64,000 nt of DNA from Muriicola sp041358175. Lineage in GTDB: Bacteria > Bacteroidota > Bacteroidia > Flavobacteriales > Flavobacteriaceae. The notes beneath the pieces were generated by a model. It was not told where the DNA came from, did not search any database, and worked only from the letters and a program-made list of their open reading frames with translations. The stretch spans positions 1 to 64,000 of the forward strand of contig NZ_JBGKBE010000003.1 of the NCBI RefSeq assembly GCF_041358175.1. Reading direction: 5' to 3'. Position 1 is the stretch's first letter; the number at the start of each line of letters is the position of its first letter. Both the position numbers and the translations under genes were made by a program. This document shows positions 26,510 through 35,292 of this stretch, one piece after another.

Positions 26510-27817
26510 ATGAAAACACTTGACAAAATTCCTACGGGAAAAATAGAAAGAGCCGGCAAATTGGTTAAAACCGGGGTAAAAGTAGGGGGCAACTACGTAA
26601 AATACTACAGTAAAAAATTGGTTCATGGGGATGTCTCAAAGGATGAGCTAAACGAAAACAATGCTACTGATATTTATGATGGTTTAAAGAGCCTGAAAGG
26701 GAGCGCATTAAAAGTTGCTCAAATGCTCAGTATGGAGAAAAATCTCCTTCCCAGAGCTTATGTGGAGCGATTTTCATTGTCGCAGTTCTCAGTGCCCCCC
26801 TTATCTGCCCCCCTGGTAAGAAAAACATTTAAGAAATATCTGGGGAATTACCCCGAAGAAATATTTGATTCCTTTGATCCTGAATCTATTAATGCCGCCA
26901 GTATAGGGCAGGTGCACAGGGCAGAAAAGGATGGGAAACAATTGGCTGTAAAGATTCAATACCCCGGTGTTGCCCAAAGTATCTCATCAGACCTGGCCCT
27001 GGTAAAGCCCATTGCAACACGCATGTTCAACCTGCAGGGTAAAGATTCTGAAAAATACTTCAGGGAAGTTGAAGATAAATTACTGGAAGAGACCAATTAT
27101 GTGCTTGAACTAAGTCAGAGTAAGGAAATTTCAAAGGCCTGCAATCACCTTCCTAACCTGGATTTTCCTCAGTATTATGAGAGTTTATCGAGCGAGCGAA
27201 TCCTTACTATGGACTGGATGGAGGGAACTCATCTGAGTGATTTTACTAAAACTTCCTTCTCTGAGAAAACTGGAAATTATTTGGGCCAAACTCTGTGGGA
27301 TTTTTATATGTATCAGATGCACGGACTGAGAAAAGTCCATGCCGATCCCCATCCCGGAAATTTTCTGATCAGCGAGGATCATCGCCTGATAGCCATCGAT
27401 TTTGGCTGTATCAAAGAGGTTCCGGACGAGTTCTACATTCCCTATTTTGAACTTGCACAACGGCATGTTATTGAAAATGACCATCTTTTCGAACAAAAAC
27501 TTGAAGCCCTGGAAATCCTTACTCCTGCTGACAGTCCTGAAGAAAGAAAATTTTTCAAGGCCCTTTTTAAAGAATTACTGACCCTTTTCACTATGCCCTT
27601 CCACGAAGACTATTTCGATTTTGGATCGGATGATTTCTGGGAACGCATTGCCGACCTTAGTCAGCGTTATTCCAAAGACGAACACCTCCGAAAGATGAAC
27701 GGCAACAGAGGGTCTAGACATTTTCTTTATATTAACAGGACCTTTTTTGGCCTATACAACCTCTTACATGACCTCAGAGCCAGGGTAGAGGTAAACAATT
27801 ACAAGAAATATATCTAG
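26510..27817 (+). CDS. ABC1/UbiB (AarF, ADCK-like) atypical kinase
   Basis: This 435-residue protein belongs to the ABC1/UbiB family of atypical kinase-like ATPases, some required for ubiquinone or menaquinone synthesis. Motifs: an N-terminal KVAQMLSMEK (residues 68-77) in place of the usual KxGQ, the Ala-rich loop INAASIGQVHRA, the ATP-binding Lys in LAVKIQYPGV, the catalytic VHADPHPGNF and the metal-binding IDFG. The last ~80 residues have no obvious transmembrane helices, unlike UbiB. A role in isoprenoid-lipid metabolism is likely but not proven. It ends nine bases before the convergent S9 peptidase gene. Confidence 0.88.
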   Translation: MKTLDKIPTGKIERAGKLVKTGVKVGGNYVKYYSKKLVHGDVSKDELNENNATDIYDGLKSLKGSALKVAQMLSMEKNLLPRAYVERFSLSQFSVPPLSAPLVRKTFKKYLGNYPEEIFDSFDPESINAASIGQVHRAEKDGKQLAVKIQYPGVAQSISSDLALVKPIATRMFNLQGKDSEKYFREVEDKLLEETNYVLELSQSKEISKACNHLPNLDFPQYYESLSSERILTMDWMEGTHLSDFTKTSFSEKTGNYLGQTLWDFYMYQMHGLRKVHADPHPGNFLISEDHRLIAIDFGCIKEVPDEFYIPYFELAQRHVIENDHLFEQKLEALEILTPADSPEERKFFKALFKELLTLFTMPFHEDYFDFGSDDFWERIADLSQRYSKDEHLRKMNGNRGSRHFLYINRTFFGLYNLLHDLRARVEVNNYKKYI

Positions 27818-27826
27818 AGACAGAAA

Positions 27827-30286
27827 TCACCTGGTCCCTGTCTCACTTTCGGTTTTACGATTCTTTACGTATTTTTCTAACCACTGATCCTGTTCCCACA
27901 AAAGGTGCATTATACTTTCCTTTGCCCGGTAGCCATGACTTTCCTTAGGTAGCATTACAAGACGCACCGTAGCACCAAGCCCCTTTAGGGCATTGAAATA
28001 GCGTTCACTCTGCATGGGATAGGTCCCTGAATTGTTGTCTGCAACTCCGTGAACCAGCAGCAGGGGACTTTTCATTTTATCGGCATGCATAAACGGTGAC
28101 ATTGTATAATATACTTCGGGAGCTTCCCAATAATTGCGTTCTTCACTTTGAAAGCCAAAGGGCGTGAGTGTTCTGTTGTATGCCCCGCTTCGCGCAATTC
28201 CGGCAGCAAACAAATCTGAATGCGAAAGCAGGTTGGCCACCATAAATGCGCCATAACTATGGCCACCAACAGCTACCCTGTTAGGGTCTATATAGCCCAT
28301 AGCGTCAACCGCATCTATAGCTGCTTTTGCATTTGCTACTAATTGGGTTCTAAAAGAATCGTTGGGCTGCTCATCACCTTCTCCAATTATAGGGAAGGCT
28401 GCGCCATCGAGGACAACATAGCCTTTTGTGACCCAATAGACCGGTGAACCCCAATAGGGATAGGTAAATTCATTTGGGTTCTTGGTATTTTGAGAAGCAC
28501 TATTCCTGTCTTTGTATTCCCGTGGGTAGGCCCAGAGAATCATGGGCATCTTCTCACCCGAATCCTTCTTGTAGCCAACCGGTAAATACAATGTTCCACT
28601 GAGTTCCAGTCCATCTTCGCGCGTATACGTGATTACTTCCTTATGCACGTCCTGAATACTCTTGAAGGGGTTTTCAAAGAAAGTGAGCTGAGTAGGTCCC
28701 TTTTTTTTCTTTAAGTGTTTGTAATAGTAGTTAGGATAGATATTTTTCGATTCAATCCTGACCAGCAATTCATCTTCCGCAACTTTGTAATCGAGAAGAT
28801 CTTCTTTCTTATCTTCAAGTCTGGATTCATAACGCCTCTCCTTCTTCAGGGTGTTCATATTGATCTGATCTACGAAAGGAAACTGCCCCTTATCGGTATA
28901 GCCATCCCCCAGCAGAAAAGCATTGTTTTCTGAGTCGAGGCTCAATACCATATTCCCGGTTTTGTTTCGTTTCATAACAAATGAGCCGGGATCACTATAG
29001 ACGTCCTGATAATTCCTGTCGACCAGGATGGTTGGTTCCTCTTTCGGATCGGAAGGATTAAAGACATACAATTTGGTATTTCTGGTATTCCACCAATAAT
29101 CTCTTGCGACTGCAATTTCATCATTACCCCAGCTTATATAATTAAACCTGTTGATGGTTTTTAAAAGAAGGGATCCTTTTCCATTAAAGGGTGCCTCTAA
29201 CATGTATACCGCATCCCTGAATGGAACTTCTATTTCAGGGTCTCCCTCGTCAAGGGCTTCCACATAAATCAGGGTGGCTTCCCTGTCTGCCCGCCAGCTA
29301 AGGTCGCGCATCCCTTTGCGTTCTGCCATAAATCCCTTTGGCAGATCCTCAATTAAAGGAACCTCAAGTATGGTATTTACCAGATCCCCATCTTTAGAAT
29401 AGATGGTGGTGGTAGATGGGAAGCGATAATATGGAACAAGATAAGAAAATGGCTGTTCCACAGTGACCACCATAACATATTCACCATTAGGTGAAAAGCT
29501 GATATTGCGATACATTGCTGCAGGTTTCCAAAGCGACTTGCTTCCGTCCAGGGAAACTATGTAAAGCTCAGATTGTGCAAGTTGCTGGAAGTTAAACTCG
29601 TCGTTTGGATTTGAAAGTAAATCCTGGTAGGTGCGATTCTGAGCCTTTTTCCCATCATTGGTTGAAATCGTAGGACCTTCAGGTACCGCCTGAATCTGAT
29701 CGATCAATTCCTTTCTTGAATCGGGTAGCATTTTAACTAAAAGCGATGAACTGTCTTTAAACCAATTGATTACATCACCTAAATTGGCATTCACACTGGC
29801 CTCCGTTATCTTCTTAACCTCGGCTTTTACGAGATCGAGCACCCAGACCTCCACACCCTGGGGGGTGGTATTGGTTACAGCTACCATCGACTCATCGGGG
29901 GAGAAACTGAAGTTGGCTAGCCTTGGATTTTCCGGTAAGCCCGCAACCTGCCGCCCGTCTCTTTCAGAAGGTGATTTGACCATAATATTGTTGTAGTAAT
30001 TGGTCCTGCTGCCAATATTGGTCGCCGGGTTGATCCTCAGTCCGGCCAGCCGCATTTCCGGCTCAGAAAGCTCGGTAATACTCTTGTAGGCATTCCTGTA
30101 AAGTAGGAGCATATGCTTGCCGTTATCTGTCATGATCACCCTGGGTGCCAGGGGGGCATCCACCAGTTCCAATATTTCCTGGGAGGGCTGCTGATAGGTT
30201 AATTTTTCCTGTAAGTGACCAACATTTGGTATTAAAAGTGTGAGAAATAGAACAAAAAAGCCTGAAGAAATTATCCTGAGTTTCAT
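27827..30286 (-). CDS. S9-family (prolyl oligopeptidase-type) exported peptidase
   Basis: This 819-residue serine peptidase has a signal peptide (ISSGFFVLFLTLLIPNVGHL). Residues about 40-560 form a beta-propeller-like WD40/TolB region. The C-terminal ~260 residues are the alpha/beta-hydrolase catalytic domain: VGGHSYGAFM with the nucleophile Ser near residue 678, Asp in HGVADNNSG near 749 and His in ESHGYR near 783. It likely cleaves peptides in the periplasm or at the surface. The length and domain order fit acylaminoacyl or dipeptidyl peptidases of the S9B/C type. The ORF is a single gene, convergent with the ABC1 gene. Confidence 0.92.
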   Translation of the reverse strand: MKLRIISSGFFVLFLTLLIPNVGHLQEKLTYQQPSQEILELVDAPLAPRVIMTDNGKHMLLLYRNAYKSITELSEPEMRLAGLRINPATNIGSRTNYYNNIMVKSPSERDGRQVAGLPENPRLANFSFSPDESMVAVTNTTPQGVEVWVLDLVKAEVKKITEASVNANLGDVINWFKDSSSLLVKMLPDSRKELIDQIQAVPEGPTISTNDGKKAQNRTYQDLLSNPNDEFNFQQLAQSELYIVSLDGSKSLWKPAAMYRNISFSPNGEYVMVVTVEQPFSYLVPYYRFPSTTTIYSKDGDLVNTILEVPLIEDLPKGFMAERKGMRDLSWRADREATLIYVEALDEGDPEIEVPFRDAVYMLEAPFNGKGSLLLKTINRFNYISWGNDEIAVARDYWWNTRNTKLYVFNPSDPKEEPTILVDRNYQDVYSDPGSFVMKRNKTGNMVLSLDSENNAFLLGDGYTDKGQFPFVDQINMNTLKKERRYESRLEDKKEDLLDYKVAEDELLVRIESKNIYPNYYYKHLKKKKGPTQLTFFENPFKSIQDVHKEVITYTREDGLELSGTLYLPVGYKKDSGEKMPMILWAYPREYKDRNSASQNTKNPNEFTYPYWGSPVYWVTKGYVVLDGAAFPIIGEGDEQPNDSFRTQLVANAKAAIDAVDAMGYIDPNRVAVGGHSYGAFMVANLLSHSDLFAAGIARSGAYNRTLTPFGFQSEERNYWEAPEVYYTMSPFMHADKMKSPLLLVHGVADNNSGTYPMQSERYFNALKGLGATVRLVMLPKESHGYRAKESIMHLLWEQDQWLEKYVKNRKTESETGTR

Positions 30287-30491
30287 AATGTGTGTTTTGT
30301 GGAAGGGTAAGTTAGCACAAAGAGAGGGAAAATTGCAAGTTAATTAGAGATCAAATGCTATTAGTCATAACCGGCATGCATAATCTTTTTCACATTCTTT
30401 AGGCCAGATTTAGGAGAATCGGTATTTTAGGACATCTAAACGAAACTAAGGACAGGACTTCTGATCCTCGTCACTGCTAAACGCTTCCTAT

Positions 30492-31499
30492 ATGTACAAT
30501 TCTAGAATATCGGGCCTGGGCTTCTATGTACCCGATCAAGTAGTAACTAATGACGATCTTTCCAAGCTTATGGATACCAATGATGCCTGGATTCAGGAAC
30601 GTACCGGAATCAAAGAAAGAAGGCATGTAGTCAAAGGAAAGGATACCACTACCTCCATGGGCGTGAAGGCCGCCAAAATTGCTATTGAAAGAGCAGGAAT
30701 CGATAAGGATGAAATCGACTTTATAGTTTTTGCCACGCTGAGTCCGGACTATTATTTCCCAGGACCGGGTGTGTTGGTGCAGCGCGACCTTGATTTAAAA
30801 ACAGTAGGGGCTTTGGATGTGAGAAACCAATGTTCCGGATTTGTTTATGCTGTTTCCGTAGCAGACCAGTACATAAAAAGCGGAATGTATAAAAATATCC
30901 TGGTGATCGGTTCAGAATTGCATTCGGGAGGTCTCGATTTTTCTACCAGAGGTCGTGGTGTTTCTGTCATTTTCGGTGATGGTGCCGGTGCGGCAATACT
31001 CACGAGGGAAGAAGATCCAAAAAAGGGAATTCTTTCTACTCACCTTCACTCTGAAGGACAACACGCCGAGGAGCTCTCATTACTAGCACCGGGAATCGGA
31101 CATCGGTGGGTAACCGATATTCTGGAAGACAATGATCCTGATGATGTTTCTTATTACCCCTATATGAACGGTCAGTTTGTATTTAAAAATGCTGTTGTTC
31201 GCTTTTCAGAAGTGATCATGGAAGGTTTAAAAAAGAACAATCTGAAGGTAGATGAAATAGATATGCTTATCCCTCACCAGGCCAATCTTCGTATCTCACA
31301 GTTTATTCAGAATAAGTTCGGACTTTCTGATGATCAGGTTTATAACAATATCATGAGCTACGGCAATACAACCGCTGCTTCCATCCCTATTGCCCTTACG
31401 GAGGCCTGGGAGAAGGGAAAAATAAAGGAAGGCGACCTGGTGGTGCTGGCCGCATTTGGCAGCGGATTTACATGGGGAAGTGTTATCATCAGATGGTAG
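30492..31499 (+). CDS. fabH: 3-oxoacyl-ACP synthase III family (FabH-like)
   Basis: This 335-residue thiolase-fold condensing enzyme would start fatty-acid chains by joining acyl-CoA to malonyl-ACP. The catalytic triad is present: C114 (DVRNQCSGFVYA), His in IPHQANLRI and Asn in YGNTTAASIP. The ending GSGFTWGSVIIRW is typical. The segment after the Cys has extra loops relative to the shortest FabH proteins, so it may instead make beta-ketoacids for a special lipid or serve as a second copy. The next gene follows after 19 bases on the same strand. No strong promoter motif was recognised upstream. Confidence 0.88.
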   Translation: MYNSRISGLGFYVPDQVVTNDDLSKLMDTNDAWIQERTGIKERRHVVKGKDTTTSMGVKAAKIAIERAGIDKDEIDFIVFATLSPDYYFPGPGVLVQRDLDLKTVGALDVRNQCSGFVYAVSVADQYIKSGMYKNILVIGSELHSGGLDFSTRGRGVSVIFGDGAGAAILTREEDPKKGILSTHLHSEGQHAEELSLLAPGIGHRWVTDILEDNDPDDVSYYPYMNGQFVFKNAVVRFSEVIMEGLKKNNLKVDEIDMLIPHQANLRISQFIQNKFGLSDDQVYNNIMSYGNTTAASIPIALTEAWEKGKIKEGDLVVLAAFGSGFTWGSVIIRW

Positions 31500-31518
31500 T
31501 CTGAAATACGATTAAGCT

Positions 31519-32067
31519 ATGGGGAGACAATTTAAATCTATAAGTTCCGCTCAACGGGAATTTATCGCCTCACAAGTTGTATTCTTCGTGTCTACTGCAA
31601 CTAGAGAAGGTCATATCAATCTGTCCCCAAAGGGGATTGATACTTTCAGGATATTAAGTGAGAACAAAGTTGTATGGCTGAATCTCACGGGAAGTGGCAA
31701 CGAAACTGCTGCACATGTGATGGAATCAGATAGGATGACCATTATGTTTTGCGCTTTCCAGGGTGCACCTAAAATTCTCCGATTATACGGCAAGGCCTCG
31801 GTATTTCATCCCGGGGATCCTCAGTTTGATAAGATGAAAGAATTATTTCCCGACATCCCCGGATCACGACAAATCTTTGAAATGGACGTAGAACTTGTTC
31901 AGTCCTCCTGCGGAATGGGAGTGCCTTTAATGGAATACAAAGGACATCGGGAGGAGTTGCTCGACTGGGCAAAAGATCTTGGAGAGCAGGGATTACTGGA
32001 ATACAGAAAAAAGAAAAATACCCTTAGTTTAGACGGGAGACCAACTGGTTTGCCGGATTATAATTAG
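31519..32067 (+). CDS. Pyridoxamine 5'-phosphate oxidase-family flavoprotein
   Basis: This 182-residue protein belongs to the FMN-binding split-barrel superfamily: ISSAQREFIASQVVFFVSTA and NLSPKGIDTFRILSENKVVW then TIMFCAFQGAPKILRLYGKA. The C terminus EYRKKKNTLSLDGRPTGLPD is characteristic of one uncharacterised branch, not of true PdxH. It probably binds FMN or a haem-like cofactor and acts as a reductase, but no substrate can be given. It follows the FabH-like gene with a 19-base gap, so cotranscription is likely. Confidence 0.85.
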   Translation: MGRQFKSISSAQREFIASQVVFFVSTATREGHINLSPKGIDTFRILSENKVVWLNLTGSGNETAAHVMESDRMTIMFCAFQGAPKILRLYGKASVFHPGDPQFDKMKELFPDIPGSRQIFEMDVELVQSSCGMGVPLMEYKGHREELLDWAKDLGEQGLLEYRKKKNTLSLDGRPTGLPDYN

Positions 32068-32096
32068 ATAAGCCCGACATTGGTGTCGGGCTTATC
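32067..32096. terminator. Perfect 13-bp hairpin between convergent genes
   Basis: GATAAGCCCGACA (32067-32079), loop TTGG and TGTCGGGCTTATC (32084-32096) form a perfect stem. It begins at the last base of the PNPOx-like gene stop codon. There is no T-run, so it may act as a 3'-end stabiliser or a rho-linked terminator. Confidence 0.6.
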
Positions 32097-32157
32097 AACA
32101 AATTCTGAAGTTGAGACGAATCAACCCGGCGCCCAACATACAGAATCTCAGGTTTCC

Positions 32158-34605
32158 TTATAGAATTCCCCCACTGCCTTGTTTTGTATTGTTGTCCCTT
32201 TGCTTTCTCTTTGATGCTCTGTTTTTACCACTTCCAAAGCGGTAGGAAATTCCGGCATAAACATTCTGACTCTCCCAATTGAAAGCACCATTTTGTAAAA
32301 AAGGTCTTTCCCCGTCGAATGCAAAGCGCATAGTATTAAAAATGTCATTGAAATTAAGGCTCAGGGTACCTTTCCCCTGGGCAAATCCGTATCGTGCTCC
32401 AAAATTCACAAAGTACATAGGTTTAACCGTAAACTGAATATTTTGATTCTGGCCGCGATAAAATCCAAACAACTGCAATGTCAGTTGCTTTGTAAGCGTA
32501 AAACTATTATTAAATCTCAAGTTCCAGGCTACATTTTCAACTTCTACATTTTCGGTGATGATATCATCAATGGTGGCTTCGGAATTTGACTCCAGGAGAC
32601 TTTCTGTTATTCCTCGTTGTGTTTGTGAATAAAGGTCAAAACTTCCATTTATATTCCACCATTTTACCGGTTTGTAGTTCGAAGAAACCTCCATCCCATA
32701 GGCTGAAGTATTATCGAAATTGTCGAAGGTCAGTATCAATTTGTTCAGATCTAGCCTGTCTACATAAACCGCCCTGTTTATTTCGTCCCGGATGGTTCTG
32801 TAAAAAACACCTGAGGTAATACTGCCGTTTTTTAGTCTTCTGGTATAATTCAGTTCGAGGGAGGAAGTGAATTGTGGTACAAGACTCGGATTCCCAAAGG
32901 AGGAAATCAAGGGAGTTGCCCATTCCCGGATGGGATTGACCTGTGTTAGTCCCGGTCGGTCTACCCGCCTGCTGCTGCTCAATTGAAGCTGATCTTTTTC
33001 ATTAGGCGTATAAGTCAGGAATACCGAGGGATAGAGCTGGGTATATTTATCGTCGAAGGCTCTTATATTATTGGTGTCTGCTTTTACAGTTACATCTTCA
33101 ACTCTGAGCCCTATTTGATAAGACCATTTATTGTAATTCTGCCCGAAGGTGGCATAAGCTGAATAAATATCCATCCCATATACAAAATCTGTTGAAGGGG
33201 TTGGTCGTAAATCCCCACTGGCATTGAAAGTAAGGCCTGTGGAGCTGTAATCTACCTGTGTTTCAAAATTTCGGGATTCAAGGCCTGCTTCAATCTTCGA
33301 AATGGAATCGAGAGGATTAACGTAATCCAGGTTTACGATCGTCTGTGTTCTGCGGGTGTCTACAAAGTCCATATAATTTGGAATGGAAGAATTGCCGCTG
33401 ATAATAAAGTCTGATTCTTCATCATCCTCAAAACGATTGTGGTCGATTTCAAGTTCAATATTATGCCCTTCTTTTTTGAAATCAAGCTTGTAGTCAAAAT
33501 TGTATTGTTCACTTAGATTTTCGTTGTCCGGGGCGAATACCTGACTGTTATTTAGGTTTGGATTATCGTAGTAAAAAACATTAGTGAGTCCCCTTCCTTG
33601 GCCGTTAAAGATATTCTGGTTGGTAAAAAATGACAGGGTGTTCTTCTCATTGAGATAGAAGTCTACACCCACCTTAAACAAATACGACTTGTTGTTGTTG
33701 GTAAAATCAAAGAATTGTTCTGAATTTTCTACTACGCGGTAGACATGCCCGTCATTCACATACTTGGCAATGTTCGTACCGGCATTGGCATAAAGGTTAA
33801 ACTTCCCATTTCGATAGTTCAGGTCGAGAGAGGAATTGAATTTGGCCTCAATGCCAACGGTAAGGCCGGTATTGAGATTACCATTGAATCCGATATTCGC
33901 ATTTTTATGAAGGATGATATTGATTATACCACTCATCCCTTCAGGATTATACTTGGCTGATGGGTTGGTAATGAGTTCAATCGACTTGATAGAGGAGGAT
34001 GGGATTTGTCTCAGGAGTTGTGCAACGGGAACATTAGACAATTTACCATCTACCATAACCCTTACATTAGAGTTTCCCCTGAGGCTCAGCTCTCCCGTTT
34101 GCTGATCAATGTTTACAGAGGGAATATTATTCATGATGTCGGAAGCCGTTGCACCAGCTGTAGTCAGGTCTTTTCCAACATTTACGACTTTTCTGTCAAT
34201 ACGTTGCTCTATGGTAGTCCTGTCAGCTACAACTTCTACCTCAGACAGGTTTTCTGCTTCTTCTGCAATGGCGATCGTTCCCAGTTCGAGTTTTCGGTGT
34301 CCTTTGTCTAAGATTATCTTTTGGACGTGAGTTTTGTATCCGATGAACTGTACCTCTATGATGAATTCCCCATCGGGTAATTTTTCAATATGAAAAGTTC
34401 CGTCTTCGGATGTAATTCCCCCTTTTACTGTTGTCTTGTCAAGGGTTTTAACAATGATGGTGGCATAGGCAACGGGTTGTTGCAAGTCCTGATCCACAAC
34501 TTTTCCCAGAATAGACCCTTCCTTTAAATCGGATAAATTGTTGGTACCATAGGCCAAATGGATTGTACAGACCATCGCGGCCAGAAACACGCGAAATTTT
34601 CTCAT
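32158..34605 (-). CDS. TonB-receptor-like outer-membrane beta-barrel protein
   Basis: This 815-residue protein has a signal peptide (MRKFRVFLAAMVCTIHLAYG), a carboxypeptidase-regulatory-like domain at about 32-115 (ILGKVVDQDLQQPVAYATII), a plug domain (ASDIMNNIPSVNIDQQTGEL then IELITNPSAKYNPEGMSGII) and a large C-terminal barrel of the outer-membrane protein beta-barrel 3 family. It is a likely receptor or porin; the cargo is unknown and no SusD partner is next to it. It ends in a polar tail (RASKRKQRDNNTKQG). Its leader carries six GATT units 12-36 bases before the ATG, a place where repeat-number change could alter expression. Confidence 0.9.
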   Translation of the reverse strand: MRKFRVFLAAMVCTIHLAYGTNNLSDLKEGSILGKVVDQDLQQPVAYATIIVKTLDKTTVKGGITSEDGTFHIEKLPDGEFIIEVQFIGYKTHVQKIILDKGHRKLELGTIAIAEEAENLSEVEVVADRTTIEQRIDRKVVNVGKDLTTAGATASDIMNNIPSVNIDQQTGELSLRGNSNVRVMVDGKLSNVPVAQLLRQIPSSSIKSIELITNPSAKYNPEGMSGIINIILHKNANIGFNGNLNTGLTVGIEAKFNSSLDLNYRNGKFNLYANAGTNIAKYVNDGHVYRVVENSEQFFDFTNNNKSYLFKVGVDFYLNEKNTLSFFTNQNIFNGQGRGLTNVFYYDNPNLNNSQVFAPDNENLSEQYNFDYKLDFKKEGHNIELEIDHNRFEDDEESDFIISGNSSIPNYMDFVDTRRTQTIVNLDYVNPLDSISKIEAGLESRNFETQVDYSSTGLTFNASGDLRPTPSTDFVYGMDIYSAYATFGQNYNKWSYQIGLRVEDVTVKADTNNIRAFDDKYTQLYPSVFLTYTPNEKDQLQLSSSRRVDRPGLTQVNPIREWATPLISSFGNPSLVPQFTSSLELNYTRRLKNGSITSGVFYRTIRDEINRAVYVDRLDLNKLILTFDNFDNTSAYGMEVSSNYKPVKWWNINGSFDLYSQTQRGITESLLESNSEATIDDIITENVEVENVAWNLRFNNSFTLTKQLTLQLFGFYRGQNQNIQFTVKPMYFVNFGARYGFAQGKGTLSLNFNDIFNTMRFAFDGERPFLQNGAFNWESQNVYAGISYRFGSGKNRASKRKQRDNNTKQGSGGIL

Positions 34606-34613
34606 GACTACTT

Positions 34614-34644
<31 letters not shown>

Positions 34645-34749
34645 GATGATTACTTAAAAGACGCATGAAATACAATAATGTTACCCGGAAAAAGTGTTTT
34701 AACACTATTATTTTTAGCTTTGGATGATTAGAAGTGATGAAATCGCCAG

Positions 34750-34826
34750 GGTATAAAAAAACAAAACCCCGGTGGCTACACCGGGGTTTCTATCATTGTT
34801 ATGCTGCACTAAACACTAACCATTAA
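34750..34826 (-). ncRNA. Candidate minus-strand small RNA with terminator
   Basis: AAACCCCGGTG / CACCGGGGTTT (34764-34774 with 34779-34789) with loop GCTA is followed on the minus strand by TTTTGTTTTTTT, a complete intrinsic terminator. No gene lies upstream of it on that strand. A TATTTTTA (34837-34830), one mismatch from the -7 consensus, would start a transcript near 34826 of about 75 nt. No protein-coding frame longer than a few codons fits. Confidence 0.35.
34756..34789 (-). terminator. Intrinsic terminator, minus strand
   Basis: An 11-bp perfect GC-rich stem (34764-34774 with 34779-34789) with a four-base loop and a T-run on the minus strand. No known upstream coding gene uses it; see the candidate RNA at the same place. 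Confidence 0.75.
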
Positions 34827-34927
34827 CTTTAAAAATACAGCGTCGCAATGAATTTTGTATATGTAAAAGACGAGTGCCTTATCGATACGTTACACTTCTT
34901 AACACACTTTAACACCAGGCTCATCAG

Positions 34928-35290
34928 ATGAAGAAAACCTTGGTATTCGGCGCATCACTAAAACCATATCGCTACAGCTATGTTGCCATAAAAAGGCTGG
35001 TGGAGGCTTCGGAAGAAGTGCTGGGCTTTGGATTAAGGGCAGGGACGGTATCAGGGGTTCAAATCAGGACATCTTGTGATGGTTTTAAAGAGGTAGACAC
35101 CGTTACCCTTTATATGAACCCCAAAAGGCAGCGGCAGTTTTATCAGACTATTATCGACCTGAACCCCAGGCGTGTCATCTTTAATCCGGGTACAGAAAAC
35201 CCGGAGTTTTACCAACTTCTCAGAGAAGCGGGTATAGAGGTGGAAGTAGCATGTACCCTTGTACTATTGTCCATGGGGCAATACAACTAA
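34928..35290 (+). CDS. CoA-binding domain protein
   Basis: This 120-residue Rossmann-like protein matches the small CoA_binding family: FGASLKPYRYSYVAIKRL at the N terminus, then RVIFNPGTENPEFYQLLREA then GIEVEVACTLVLL. Relatives are related to the nucleotide-binding domain of succinyl-CoA synthetase, but function is mostly unknown. It is a single gene and ends three bases before the stop of the convergent symporter. Confidence 0.85.
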   Translation: MKKTLVFGASLKPYRYSYVAIKRLVEASEEVLGFGLRAGTVSGVQIRTSCDGFKEVDTVTLYMNPKRQRQFYQTIIDLNPRRVIFNPGTENPEFYQLLREAGIEVEVACTLVLLSMGQYN

Positions 35291-35292
35291 GG

